Under the pieces are notes generated by a model. That model was not told the DNA's origin. It ran no database searches and saw nothing but the letters and a program-made list of their open reading frames with translations. Positions 13,101 through 28,100 of a stretch of 64,000 bases of DNA are shown here, one piece after another. Position 1 is the stretch's first letter; each line of letters begins with the position of its first letter. The translations under genes and the position numbers were made by a program. Source of the stretch: Mimachlamys varia (taxonomy: Eukaryota > Mollusca > Bivalvia > Pectinida > Pectinidae); NCBI GenBank assembly GCA_947623455.1, contig OX392529.1, positions 63,301,686 to 63,365,685 on the forward strand. Direction: 5' to 3'.

Positions 13101-16100
13101 GATGAAAATGCTTTGCCATTATAAATCAAAGTTCCAGGTGAGTGATACAGGCCCTCTGGCCCCCTTGTAAATGTATTTTCTTTATCAAACTGTTTCTGTT
13201 GTAATGACCAACATACCACTGGTCCATCAGCATCTTTTGTCTAGATCTTTGTGAAGGTAATCATCAATCAAACATTTGTCACAATCATCTTTCAAAACTT
13301 TCTTCTTAAAAACCATCTTACTGTTAAATTCAGTGACCATTTTGCACTGAAGCTGTGGCAGCTATTTAGTGACAACCATGTGTTATTGAGTCAGCTTCAT
13401 TTCTACTGCACTGGAATGTTATCAGCTTGTTGGACTGATGTTAGTGACTTTCTGTTTCCAGAAGCCTGTGTCATTTGGTTTGTATTGTGTTAAGTTATTT
13501 ATTGTATTGTTTTATATTTTATTTCATTCATTTTTGGCACTTTTGATTTTTGTTGAATTCCTGCCAATAAAATGGTTTGTCTAATGGTAGCATGCTCTTT
13601 ATTATTATTTTTATGTTTTGTTTGTGGATGAATATTTTGCATGTTTTTTTGTCACCAAAGTTTCTATTTGTTTCTGTACTTCTACATTTTATGAAATGAG
13701 ATCAGGTTTCAGCTAAATTGACATCTTTTTAAAAGAAGTGTTAAAGTGCTTGGAACCATAAGAAACTTTGAATCTAGTCTTGAACTTTGCAGCAATTTCC
13801 TTGAATTTTCATTTGTGCAATTAATGAATTAATGTTCTTGACATTTGTAGTTGACCTTTGTACGATGCTTTTGACCTCTGCAGTTGACCTTTGTATGATG
13901 CTTTTGACCTCTGTAGTTGACCTTTGTATGATGTTTTTGACCTCTGTAGTTGACCTTTGTATGATGCTTTTGACCTCTGTAGTTTGGAGTATGCCTTATT
14001 CAGGTAGACAGCATGTTTTGTGCTTGTTTTTCTTGCATTAAGTACCACTTCCAAGGTGTCCAGGTAAAGTGTTGCTTACAGTGGTCATGTGACATGTTTG
14101 TAGAATTCCTGGTTAAGCATGTGTACTGACAGCAGCAGACGGTGATAAATGTCAAAATCTACAGTGGGCTGTATCAAAAACTGTAATCATATATACAAAA
14201 ATACAACTAATAGCACAAATGATGTTATGATATACTTATTTCTATACATTTCTCTGTCTGTTAGGTGTCCTCAAGCATTTTTTTCTGTGAGATATACAGT
14301 TCAATTTCAACCCAAAATGGTGCCCACTACTACACAATGCTCTGGCAACCATTTTCACATACTTATAATTGTTGTAGCCACTTTTACATGCTAAGTGTCA
14401 TTATGAACCAAATGGGCATGTGTATACATAAGTAGGAAGAAATGAGAATAGTATCTACACCTCCAATAAAAAATTTGAAATCCCTCAGAGAGTCGGTCTT
14501 CTACATCAAACCATTGGTCTTATAGTTGATCAGGATTTCAAAGACTTTAACTTTGAGGGTCATTGGGCCCCCCCCCCCCCCACCCCCCCATAGTGAACAG
14601 GTCAACACGTTAGTTGGAACACGTCTTTAACACATGATTTACCAAAGCCATTTTAGATTTTGACTGTTAATTAATTGTTTGAAATAATATACAAAATGGA
14701 TATGTATTGCATGAATTTATTTGCTTTGTTTGTTTCTTTCTTTCTATTTCCATTTCATTTAGTTATATTGGTTGTTTTTTGTTATTTGTATTATTTTTTC
14801 GGATAATTTTGGATGAAGGATACGATTAACAAACATATAGGTGTAATGCGTAGGAACTGACTATGTAATGCTGTAATATATTATGTCAGATGATTTTGGT
14901 TATATATTGACTTTCATTACCATATATACCTACTTCTTGCTACAAAGATGCTTTCTACAGTCAGGAGAGAGCTTAGCGATCTTTAAGATGTCATTAAAGA
15001 CTGGCCTAGTGTAAGAATAAGGTTTTATAGAATCGTTCATTCTCATATAAGTAAATGTACTAATGATTTGTTTGAAATGTTATTTTGATCTTTACATATT
15101 ACTCTACTGTACCGTAGTTCATTTTGAAGATTCTGATTAGTATTCTCACTAGTATGATGATTGTTTTGTCCAAACATTCAAGACAAATACTGAATTCTTA
15201 GTAGCTCCGAAAACTGATGGTTTGTCTAAAGAAATTTAATTTTTCAAATATGTTACCATGAACTTATCTGTTTTGTCATTGTTTTGACAACTGTGTCTCT
15301 ATGCAGTATTGCCTAGGTAACCAAGTACAGTGTTGTCATGACAACCATGTGCTCATTGTAGATGGCGGCCATGTCAACATTGTCTTGCTTTTAGAATGCT
15401 GTGTTAATGTTATTGTCTTGTTGTTATTTTCAGATGGATCTTCGGACAGCGGAGTGGAGGAGGATAAAACACCAAGAGCGGTAAGACTTTTAAAAACAGA
15501 GTTCATTGGTTCTAATGGCAGTCATTAAGTTTTTTTTCTCTAGAATTCAATGGAAAACTGTAACACATGTTTGGGGTTAAAGTGTACCATGGTTCATATA
15601 TAATATTGCAAAATAGGCAAAAGGCAATATGCTTACATATCATTACCTAAAAATGTAAAATAGCATCCGTTCCTAGTTAAACTTCCTCAGTTGCCCAGGA
15701 ATTTGCTGGAACTATATACACTACTAAAGTATTGCTACAAAGGTCATCTCGTAGAATATGGGACATACACTACTGAAGTATTGCTACAAAGTTCATCTCG
15801 TACTATACAACATGGGAGTTGATTTAGAAATTCCTTGACTGAACTGGAGGAAATATACATATACCAAATATATACCGTGTCTGAATTTTCTATTAAGATT
15901 TTAATAGAAACTCCTGTAATTGGTCGGAACATTAAATCATTTTTAATTTTTTTCAGACATCAGCGACTTCTCCAAGAAAGAAATATGGAATTGATGCTAA
16001 AAATGAAAATTACAAACCTGGCGGCGGGAATGTGAAGATTACAGACCAGAAGGTGACAGTTAAACATGTCGGGTCGAAAATTAGTGCTCGCTCCAAAACC

Positions 16101-19100
16101 CCTGTAGGATCTCCTCAAAAAGATGCTGCTGGTGAGTCAAAATTTGCTAACTTTAACTTTAAAGTTTATAATATTCCCCAAACGAAGTTAAGGAACATTT
16201 TGTCTTTCCCGTTATATTTTGAATAATGATCCCCCTCCCCCCCCTCCCCAGGGTTAAGTGGCTCCGTATGTTGAATGTTGAAAGACTTTTGCATTTTGAG
16301 GTCACCCGAGCTTTGCTCAATTGACCAATTCTGATAGCTGTTCCTTCATTAAGGGGTGCCATGCATAAACTTTCTTTATTTTTTACTTCTTCTCCAGAAC
16401 CAATGAATGGAATTCTTTGAAACTTGGTCAAAATCATCTTTTGTAGATGTCAGGCTACAATATTGTAAAATTGGGATTTCTGCCCCAACCATATGGGCCA
16501 GAGTGGGGCCCCAAATGGGAAAAAATTACTAATACACATTTGTAATTTTCCGCACAGATGGAAAAGAAAAATCAGGGAGTAATTACTCCTGGACCATTCT
16601 TTCTCCCCTAGGAGGGGGTAAAGTTTACCAGACATGTACAATAGACATATTTTGTCAGTTGTTTTCAGTAGGAAATCATTCTTACCTGGTGAGAATCATC
16701 TTTTGAGGAACATAGTACATCGTTGTATATAAAGTAGTAAATTCAGGATTTCTGCCCCTACTGCAGGGGCCTGAGGTTTGGGTCCCAAAAGGAAAACAAA
16801 CTAACTTTTCAACATCTTTTTCTAAAGACTAAGAGTCAGTGAATAACTCTGCTAAGCTGGTAAATGTATCAGAGAAATAAGACTTGTAAATAAAGGAATA
16901 GGGATATTAATAAGACTTGTAAATAAAGGAGTAGGGTTATTAATAAGACTTGTAAATAAAGGAGTAGAGTTATTAATAAGATTTGTAAATAAAGGAGTAG
17001 GGTTATTAATCAGGCTTTGGCTTACAGGTAACACAGGAGTTGTGTGTATTATTTACCCTTGTTTGATTCAGTTCTAGTTTTTCGAAAACTTAATTGATCA
17101 GGCTCCAACTCAGTACGCTTCTGGCCTAAAAATACAACCTTTGGCTTATTCATCAAGTAAAACAATGAGTTGCTCTACTGTTTATCAATTAAAACAATGA
17201 GTTCTACTGTTTATCAAGTAAAATGATGAGTACTACCGTTTATCAAGTAATACAATGAGTTGCTCTTCTGTTTATCAAGTAAAATAATGAGTTTTACTGT
17301 TTATCAAGTAAAATAATGAGATCTTCTGTTTATCAAGTAAAATAATGATTTCTACTGTTTATCAAATAAAATAATGAGTTCTACTGTTTATCAAGTAAAA
17401 ATAATGAGTTCTACTGTTTATCAAGTAAAAATAATGAGTTCTACTGTTTATCAAGTAAAATGATGAGTACTACCGTTTATCAAGTAAAACAATGAGTTGC
17501 TCTTCTGTTTATCAAGTAAACTAATGAGTTTTACTGTTTATCAAGTACAACAATGAGTTACTCTACTGTCTATCAATTAAAATAATGAGTTCTACTGTCT
17601 ATCAATTAAAATAATGAGTTTTACTGTTTATCAAGTAAAACAATGAGTTCTACTGTTTATCAAGTAAAACAATGAGTTACTCTACTGTCTATCAATTAAA
17701 ATAATGAGTTCTACTGTTTATCAAGTAAAATAATGAGTTCTACTGTTTATCAAGTAAAACAATGAGTTACTCTACTGTCTATCAATTAAAATAATGAGTT
17801 CTACTGTTTATCAAGTAAAATAATGAGTTACTCTACTGTCTATCAATTAAAATAATGAGTTTTACTGTTTATCAAGTAAAACAATGAGTTCTACTGTTTA
17901 TCAAGTAAAACAATGAGTTACTCTACTGTCTATCAATTAAAATAATGAGTTATACTGTTTATCAAGTAAAATAATGAGTTCTACTGTTTATCAAGTAAAA
18001 TGATGAGTTGCTCTTCTGTTTATCAAGTAAAATAATGAGTTCTACTGTTTATCAAGTAAAACAATGAGTTCTACTGTTTATCAAGTAAAACAATGAGTTA
18101 CTCTACTGTCTATCAATTAAAATAATGAGTTTTACTGTTTATCAAGTAAAACAATGAGTTTTACTGTTTATCAAGTAAAATGATGAGTACTACCGTTTAT
18201 CAAGTAAAACAATGAGTTGCTCTTCTGTTTATCAAGTAAAATAATGAGTTTTACTGTTTATCAATTAAAATAATGAGTGCTACTATATATCAAGTAAAAC
18301 AATGAGTTGCTTTACTGTTTATCAAGTAAAATAATGAGATCTTCTGTTTATCAAGTAAAATAATGAGTTTTACTGTTTATCAAGTAAAATAATGATTTCT
18401 ACTGTTTATCAAGTGAAATAATGAGTTGCTTTACTGTTTATCAATTAAAATAATGAGTTCTAATTTTTATCAAGTAAAACAATGAGTTACTCTACTGTCT
18501 ATCAATTAAAATAATGAGTTCTACTGTTTATCAAGTAAAATGATGAGTTATAGTGTTTATCAAGTAAAATAATGAGCTCTACTGTTTATCAAGTAAAATA
18601 ACAAGTTCTACTGTTAATCAGGCAAATATAATGAGTTCTACTGTTTATCAAGTAAAATAATGAGTTCTACTGTTTATCAAGTAAAATAATGAGTTGCTCT
18701 TCTTTTATCAAGCAAAAATAATGAGTTGCTCTTCTTTTATCAAGCAAAAATAATGAGTTTTACTCTTTATCAAGTAAAACCATGATTTGCTCTACTTTTA
18801 TCAAGTAAAATAGTGAGCTGCTTCACAGTTTATCAAGTAAAATATTGAGCTGTTTATCCATAAATAAAGTAAGCTAACGAGCTGTTTAACAGATTATCAG
18901 GTAAATTTCCAAACTGCTGCTCCACAGTTTCACATAAAGCAGGCGTTGGGAAGTGAGGGAGAATGATGGATCAGACTGGTAATCTTAGGTTCTCAGACCG
19001 CAGTATTGATCTGGAAAAGTCAGCGTTTTACACATTCAATATAAATCTGTGGGATTCCCTTGCCAACTTGTTTGCTAAGCTGTGCTGTTACATAATCTCG

Positions 19101-22100
19101 GGTGAAGTTGGACAGGGTTGGCTAGCCACCTGGATTATTATAATAAGCTTTGGTGTTACATAATCTCGGGTGAGGTTGGACAGGGTTGGCTAGCCACCTG
19201 GATTATTATAATAAGCTTTGGTGTTACATCATTTCTGGTGAAATGGGACAATAATGGCTAGCTACCTGGTTCCCAAGATCTTCTGTCAGATAGGAGTTTG
19301 TTGTCAGGTGATGACTCAAGGGAGATAGGTACCACACAGGTCTACATCAGACAGTGTACAGGTACCACACAGGTCTACATCAGACAGTGTAGGTACCACA
19401 CAGGTCTACGTCAGACAGTGTAGGTATCACACAGGTCTACGTCAGACAGTGTAGGTATCACACAGGTCTACGTCAGACAGTGTAGGTACCACACAGGTCT
19501 ATGTCAGACAGTGTAGGTACCACACAGGTCTACGTCAGACAGTGTAGGTACCACACAAGTCTACCTCAGACAGTGTAGGTACCACACAGGTCTACGTCAG
19601 ACAGTGTACAGGTACCATACAGGTCTACGTCAGACAGTGTAGGTATCACACAGGTCTACGTCAGACAGTGTACAGGTACCACACAGGTCTACGTCAGACA
19701 GTGTAGGTACCACACAGGTCAACGTCAGACAGTGTAGGTACCACACAGGTCTACGTCAGACAGTGTAGGTACCTCACAGGTCTACGTCAGACAGTGTAGG
19801 TACCAAACAGGTCTACGTCAGACAGTGTAGGTATCACACAGGTCTACGTCAGACAGTGTAGGTACCACACAGGTCTACGTCAGACAGTGTAGGTATCACA
19901 CAGGTCTACGTCAGACAGTGTAGGTACCACACAGGTCTACGTCAGACAGTGTAGGTACCACACAGGTCTACGTCAGACAGTGTAGGTACCACACAGGTCT
20001 ACATCAGACAGTGTAGGTACCACACAGGTCTACGTCAGACAGTGTACAGGTACCATACAGGTCTACGTCAGACAGTGTAGGTATCACACAGGTCTACATC
20101 AGACAGTGTACAGGTACCACACAGGTCTACGTCAGACAGTGTAGGTACCACACAGGTCAACGTCAGACAGTGTAGGTACCACACAGGTCTACGTCAGACA
20201 GTGTAGGTACCTCACAGGTCTACGTCAGACAGTGTAGGTACCACACAGGTCTACGTCAGACAGTGTAGGTATCACACAGGTCTACGTCAGACAGTGTAGG
20301 TACCACACAGGTCTACGTCAGACAGTGTAGGTATCACACAGGTCTACGTCAGACAGTGTAGGTACCACACAGGTCTACGTCAGACAGTGTAGGTACCACA
20401 CAGGTCTACATCAGACAGTGTAGGTACATGTACCACACAGGTCTACGTCAGACAGTGTAGGTACATGTACCACACAGGTCTACATCAGACAATGTAGGTA
20501 CATGTACCACACAGGTCTACATCAGACAGTGTAGGTACATGTACCACACAGGTCTACATCAGACAGTGTAGGTACATGTACCACACAGGTCTACATCAGA
20601 CAGTGTAGGTACATGTACCACACAGGTCTACATCAGACAGTGTAGGTACATGTACCACATAGGTCTACATCAGACAATGTAGGTACATGTACCACACAGG
20701 TCTACATCAGACAGTGTAGGTACATGTACCACACAGGTCTACATCAGACAGTGTAGGTACATGTACCACACAGGTCTACGTCAGACAGTGTAGGTACCAT
20801 ACAGGTCTAAGTCAGACAGTGTAGGTACCACACAGGTCTACGTCAGACAGTGTAGGTACCACACAGGTCTACGTCAGACTGTGTAGGTACCACACAGGTC
20901 TACGTCAGACAGTTTAGGTACCACACAGGTCTACGTCAGACAGTGTAGGTACCACACAGGTCTAAGTCAGACAGTGTAGGTACCACACAGGTCTACGTCA
21001 GACAGTGAAGGTACCACACAGGTCTACATGAGACAGTGTAGGTACCACTCAGGTCTACGTCAGACAGTGTACAGGTACCACACAGGTCTACGTCAGACAG
21101 TGTAGGTACCACACAGGTCTACATCAGACAGTGTAGGTACCACACAGGTCTACGTCAGACAGTGTAGGTACCACACAGGTCTACGTCAGACAGTGTAGGT
21201 ACCACACAGGTCTACATCAGACAGTGTAGGTACATGTACCACACAGGTCTACGTCAGACAGTGTAGGTACATGTACCACACAGGTCTACATCAGACAGTG
21301 TAGGTACATGTACCACATAGGTCTACATCAGACAGTGTAGGTACATGTTCCACACAGGTCTACATCAGACAGTGTAGGTACATGTACCACACAGGTCTAC
21401 ATCAGACAGTGTAGGTACATGTACCACACAGGTCTACGTCAGACAGTGTAGGTACCACACAGGTCTAAGTCAGACAGTGTAGGTACCACACAGGTCTATG
21501 TCAGACAGTGTAGGTACCACACAGGTCTACGTCAGACTGTGTAGGTACCACACAGGTCTACGTCAGACAGTGTAGGTACCACACAGGTCTACGTCAGACA
21601 GTGTAGGTACCACACAGGTCTACGTCAGACAGTGTAGGTACCACACAGGTCTAAGTCAGACAGTGTAGGTACCACACAGGTTTACGTCAGACAGTGTAAG
21701 TACCCCACAGGTCTACATCAGACAGTGTAGGAACCACACAGGTCTACGTCAGACAGTGTAGGTACCGCACAGGTCTACGTCAGACAGTGTAGGTACCACA
21801 CAGGTCTACGTCAGACAGTGTAGGTACCACACAGGTCTACGTCAGACAGTGTAGGTACCACACAGGTCTACGTCAGACAGTGTACAGGTACCATACAGGT
21901 CTACGTCAGACAGTGTAGGTACCACACAGGTCTACGTCAGACAGTGTAGGTAACACACAGGTCTACATCAGACAGTGTAGGTACATGTACCACACAGTCT
22001 ATGTCACATAGTGTAGGTACCACACAGGTCTACGTCAGCCAGTGTAGGTACCACACAGGTCTACGTCAGACAGTGTAGGTACCACACAGGTCTACGTCAG

Positions 22101-25100
22101 ACAGTGTAGGTACCACACAGGTCTACGTCAGACAGTGTAGGTACCACACAGGTCTACGTCAGACAGTGTAGGTAACACACAGGTCTACATCAGACAGTGT
22201 AGGTACATGTACCACACAGTCTATGTCACATAGTGTAGGTACCACACAGGTCTACGTCAGACAGTGTAGGTACCACACAGGTCTACGTCAGTGTAGGTAC
22301 CACACAGGTCTCCTTGGCTCGTAGAGGTGGGGCCCAATAGGGGAAATAGAGGAAAAGCCTTTTAAATTCCCATTAGTTATAAAGTACTGAATTGATTTGA
22401 ACCACAGTTTGTCAGAAACATCCTTTTGAGGAGTGGAACTGATTTTGTATAAATTGCAACTCTGACTTTTCTAGTGCCATAGGGGGTAGGGCCCAATAGT
22501 GAAAATAGAGGAAAAGCCTTCTTGTCCTAAAGAATTTAGTCAGAAACATCCTTTGGAGAAGGGAAACAGATTTTGTGTAAATGGTGACTCTGACCCCCTA
22601 GGGACCAAAGGGGAAGGGCCAAATAAAGGGGAAATAGAGGAAAAGCCTTTTAAATCGCTACTAGTAATAACATGGTTTTGGTTGATTTCCTCATCGTATA
22701 ACAATATATATACTATTGCTTGGCATAAAGAGACGAACACAATAGTGATATTATGATTGGTCCCAGGATTAACGGGCCCTTGTGGAATCAATTTCTGAAT
22801 CATGACTTTTAAACGGTTGAGATCCCGACCTCAAAACATTACATACCATTGCTGAGCATTAAGAGACAATCATGATCATGATTTTATTTTTTACCCCAGG
22901 GTCAACCAGGCCCTTGTTGACTTGAGAGCTGAGTTCTAACTTTTAACCGGTTGAGATCCCCACCCAGAAACCATATACAGCGTACTCCTCTTTATATCAT
23001 GTTGCATTTGTCAGACAAAAACATGATATAAAGAGGAATGTGATATTAACAGGGGTGATATTAAGTGGAGTCCACTGTATACCATTGCTGGGCATTAAGA
23101 GAAGATCACAATCATCATTTGAGTTTTTACCCCAGGGTCCATCATGCCCTTTCAGTTTTGACTGCTGATTCATAACACTTAAACTGTTGAGATCCCAACC
23201 CCAAAGCTATATACAATTGCTGGCCATACAGAGACGATCACAATCATGATATAGATTTGATCACAGGATCTGCCACGCCCTCAGTTTCTCGGTTAAACTT
23301 GAAAACTGTTGGGAAACTCACCCGCTAACCAAACTTTAATCAATACAGATATGCCTCAAAGGTTGGTCTTTAGGTCTGCCCCTGTCCATGGGATCTTTTT
23401 GGAAAATATTTTACCATGATCACCTAGATACCAATGTATAAGGTGAGCGATACAAGCCCTCTGGGGCTCTTGTTTTAACTTTCATAGTGCTATGAAAGCA
23501 TGAAGCCCTAGTGTAACGACTGACCTTTCATAGCACTATGGAAGTGAAAAAATGACTTTCAATATTAATCCTTATATAAAAACTACCCATTAAATAGAAA
23601 GATTTTCAAACCAATGTAAAAATTAACCCATTAAATAGAAACATTATCACACAACTAGAAGGACCAGGTATGTTTGGAGATAAGATGTTTCTATTTAATG
23701 GTTCTATACAGGTATACAAGACACAGTTTATCTTTTTATCTACAGCCATTGTTGTGACTGCCATTGCCTATAATCTGTTGATCTTTGTAACACAATATCA
23801 GATGAGTGGTCTATTTAATGATATTGGACATTGATAGGTTTAAATTGGACACTGTTATATGTTGTCCTGTGTTATTTCTGTACGCGCTCTCCTGTGTCAT
23901 ACAGTAAACATTACTGTGTAGGGACCTAATGGATCTGGATCATGTGTAGCCCTGTAAATAGATTTAGATGGAGTGTAGAAATTTTAATGGATTTAGATGG
24001 AATGTAGAAACTTTAATGGATTTAGATCAAGTGTTGAAACTTTAATGGATTTAGGTGATGACTTGTACTGGATGTCTGTCTTCAGTGTGAAGTGTTTTGT
24101 GTGGTATATCATTGAATGAGTCCAAAATACTCAACAAAGGATTGTACCTCCTATAAAAATGATTGTTGGTAGGTAATGTATATATACCTGCTGTTGTTTA
24201 CATTAGATTTAATAGTTTTTATTGCCAAATGTTTAGAAAAATGAGGATAACATCAGTCCACTGTCTGTAACATCAGTCCTCTGTCTGTAACATCAGTCCA
24301 CTGTCTGTAACATCAGTCCATTGTCTGTAACATCAGTCCACTGTCTATAACATCAGTCTTCTGTCCATAACATCGGTCCACTGTCTGTAACATCAGTCTT
24401 CTGTCCATAACATCGGTCCACTGTCTGTAACATCAGTCCACTGTCTGTAACATCAGTCCACTGTCTGTAACATCAGTCCACTGTCTGTAACATCAGTCCA
24501 TTGTCTGTAACATCAGTCCACTGTCTATAACATCAGTCCACTGTCTGTAACATCAGTCTTCTGTCCGTAACATCGGTCCACTGTCTGTAACATCAGTCCT
24601 CTGTCTGTAACATCAGTCCACTGTCTGTAACATCAGTCCACTGTCTATAACATTAGTCCACTGTCTGTAACGTCAGTTCACTGTCTGTAACATCAGTCCT
24701 CTGTCTGTAACGTCAGTCCACTGTCTGTAACATCAGTCCTGTCTATAAGATCAGTCCACTGTCTGTTACATCAGTCCATTGTCTGTAACATCAGTTTTCT
24801 GTCTTTAACATCAGTCCTTTGTCTGTAACATCAGTCATCTGTCTGTAACATCAGTCCACTGTCTGTAACATCTGTCCTCTGTCTGTAACATCAGTCATCT
24901 GTCTGTAACATCAGTCCTCTGTCTGTAACATCAGTCCTCTGTCTATAACATCAGTCCTCTGTCTGTAACATCAGTCATCTGTCTATAACATCAGTCCTCT
25001 GTCTATAACATCAGTCCTCTGTCTGTAACATCAGTCATCTGTCTGTAACATCAGTCCTCTGTCTATAACATCGGTCCACTGTCTATAACATCAGTCCTCT

Positions 25101-28100
25101 GTCTCTAACATCAGTCCACTGTCTGTAACATCAGTCCACTGTCTGTAACATCAGTCCTCTGTCTGTAAAATCAGTCCACTGTCTGTAACATCAGTCCTCT
25201 GTCTATAACATCAGTCTTCTGTCCGTAACATCGGTCCACTGTCTGTAACATCAGTCCACTGTCTGTAACATCAGTCCACTGTCTGTAACATCAGTCTTCT
25301 GTCCGTAACATCGGTCCACTGTCTGTAACATCAGTCCACTGTCTGTAACATCAGTCCTCTGTCTATAACATCAGTCCTCTGTCTCTAACATCAGTCCACT
25401 GTCTGTAACATCAGTCCACTGTCTGTAACATCAGTCCTCTGTCTGTAACATCAGTCCACTCTCTATAACATCAGTCCACTGTCTGCAACATCAGTCCTCT
25501 GTCTATAACATCAGTCCACTGTCTATAACATCAGTCCTTTGTCTGTAACATCAGTCCACTGTCTGTAACATCAGTCCTTTGTCTGAAACATCATTTACTG
25601 TCTGTAACATCAGTCCTCTGTCTATAACATCAGTCCACTGTCTGTAACATCAGTCCACTGTCTGTAACATCAGTCCACTGTCTGTAACATCAGTCCACTG
25701 TCTGTAACATCAGTAGTCTGTCTGTAACATCAGTCCACTGTCTGTAACATCAGTCCACTGTCTATAACACCAGTCTTCTGTTTATAACATCAGCCCTCTG
25801 TCTGTAACATCAGTCCACTGTCTGTAACAGCAGTCCTCTGTCTGTAACATCAGTCCACCGTCTATAACATCAGCCCTCTGTCTGTAACATCAGTCCATTG
25901 TCTATAACATCAGTCCACTGTCTGTAACATCAGTCCACTGTCTGTAACATCAGTCCTCAGTCTGTTACATCAGTCCACTGTCTATAACATCAGTCCACTG
26001 TCTGTAACATCAGTCCACTGTCTATAACATCAGTCCACTGTCTGTAACATCAGTCCACTGTCTGTAACATCAGTCCTCTGTCTGTAACATCAGTCCACTG
26101 TCTATAACATCAGTAGTCTGTCTGTAACATCAGACCTCTGTCTGTAACATCAGTCCTCTGTCTGTAACATCAGTCCACTGTCTATGACATCAGTCCTCTG
26201 TCTGTAACATCAGTCCTTTGTCTGTAACATCAGTCCTCAGTCTGTAACATCAGTCCACTGTCTAACATCAGTCCTCTGTCTGTAACATCAGTCCTTTGTC
26301 TGTAACATCAGTCCTTTGTCTGTTACATCAGTCCTCTGTCTGTAACATCAGTCCACTGTCTGCAACATCAGTCCACTGTCTGTAACACCAGTCCACTGTC
26401 TGTAACATCAGTCCACTGTCTAACATCAGTCCACTGTCTGTAACATCAGTCCACTGTCTGTAACATCAGTCCTCTGTCTGTAACATCAGTCCTCTGTCTG
26501 TAACATCAGTCCTCTGTCTGTAACATCAGTCCACTGTCTATAACATCAGTCTTCTGTCTGTAACATCAGTCCTCAGTCTGTTACATCAGTCCACTGTCTA
26601 TAACATCAGTCTTCTGTCTGTAACATCAGTCCTCTGTCTGTAACATCAGTCCACTGTCTGTAACATCAGTCATCTGTCTATTACATCAGTCCACTGTCTG
26701 TAACATCAGTAGTCTGTCTATAACATCAGTCTACTGTCTATAACATCAGTCCACTGTCTGTAACATCAGTCCTCTGTCTATAACATCAGTCCACTGTCTA
26801 TAACATCAGTAGTCTGTCTGTAACATCAGTCCGCTGTCTGTAACATCAGTCCTCTGTCTGTAACATCAGTCCTCTGTCTGTAACACCAGTCCACTGTCTG
26901 TAACATCAGTCCACTGTCTGTAACATCAGTCCACGGTCTGTAACATCAGTCCACTGTCTGTTACATCAGTCCACTGTCTGTAACATCAGTCCACTGTCTA
27001 TAACATCAGTCTTCTGTCTGTAACATCAGTCTTCTGTCTGTAACATCAGATCACTTTCTGCAACATCAGTCCACTGTCTATAACATCAGTCCTTCGTCTG
27101 TAACATCAGTCCACTGTCTATAACATCAGTCCTCTGTCTATAACATCAGCCCACTGTCTGTACCATCAGTCCACTGTCTATAACATCAGTCCACTGTCTG
27201 TAACAGCAGTCCTCTGTCTGTAACATCAGTCCTCTGTCTGTAACGAGTCAGTCCTCTGTCTGTAACATCAGTCCACTGTCTGTAACAGCAGTCCTCCGTA
27301 TGTAACATCAGTCCACTGTCTGTAACATCAGTCTTCTGTCTATAACATCAGTCCACTGTCTGTAACAGCAGTCCTCTGTCTGTAACATCAGTCCACTGTC
27401 TGTAACAGCAGTCCTCCGTATGTTACATCAGTCCACTGTCTGTAACATCAGTCCACTGTCTATAACATCAGTTTTCTGTCTGTAACATCAGTCTTCTGTC
27501 TGTAACATCAGATCACTTTCTGCAACATCAGTCCACTGTCTATAACATCAGTCCTTCGTCTGTAACATCAGTCCACTGTCTGTAACATCAGTCCACTGTC
27601 TATAACATCAGTCCACTGTCTGTAACATCAGTCCACTGTCTTTAACATCAGTCCACTGTCTGTAACATCAGTCCTCTGTCTGTAACTTTAGACTGAAAAC
27701 ATCACTTCTGTCTAAAAACTGTACAGAGAGACTGAAAACATCACTTCTCTATAAAAACTGTACAGAGAGACTGAAAACATCACCATTCTATAAAAACTGT
27801 ACAGAGAGACTGAAAACATCACTTCTCTATAAAAACTGTACAGAGAGACTGAAAACATCACCACACTATAAAAACTGTACAGAGAGACTGAAAACATCAC
27901 TTCTCTATAAAAACTGTACAGAGAGACTGAAAACATCACTTCTCTATAAAAACTGTACAGAGAGACTGAAAACATCACCATTCTATAAAAACTGTACAGA
28001 GAGACTGAAAACATCACTTCTCTATAAAAACTGTACAGAGAGACTGAAAACATCACCACACTATAAAAACTGTACAGAGAGACTGAAAACATCACTTCTC

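Larger units (their letters stand above)
10132..15433. other. Intron 1 of the placed exons (5.3 kb)
   Basis: Runs from the donor at 10132 to the acceptor at 15433. Contains a 38-bp duplication (11181-11255), dispersed repeats at 10777 and 12700-13169, a 33-bp minisatellite and a C-run at 14567-14590. The large-exon frame stays open 72 codons past the donor to a TGA at 10347-10349, giving a possible intron-retention tail. No other coding evidence. Confidence 0.75.

Noticed and set aside
13251..13493. 80-codon plus-strand frame in the first large intron
   Set aside because: No splice support, no recognisable domain, and composition like the surrounding intron.
18963..19163. 66-codon frame DQTGNLRFSDRS...
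   Set aside because: Runs into the 68-bp tandem repeat; short, without splice or domain support.
24249..27685. CRISPR array
   Set aside because: No unique spacers: the 20-bp units abut directly, and the context is an animal intron.
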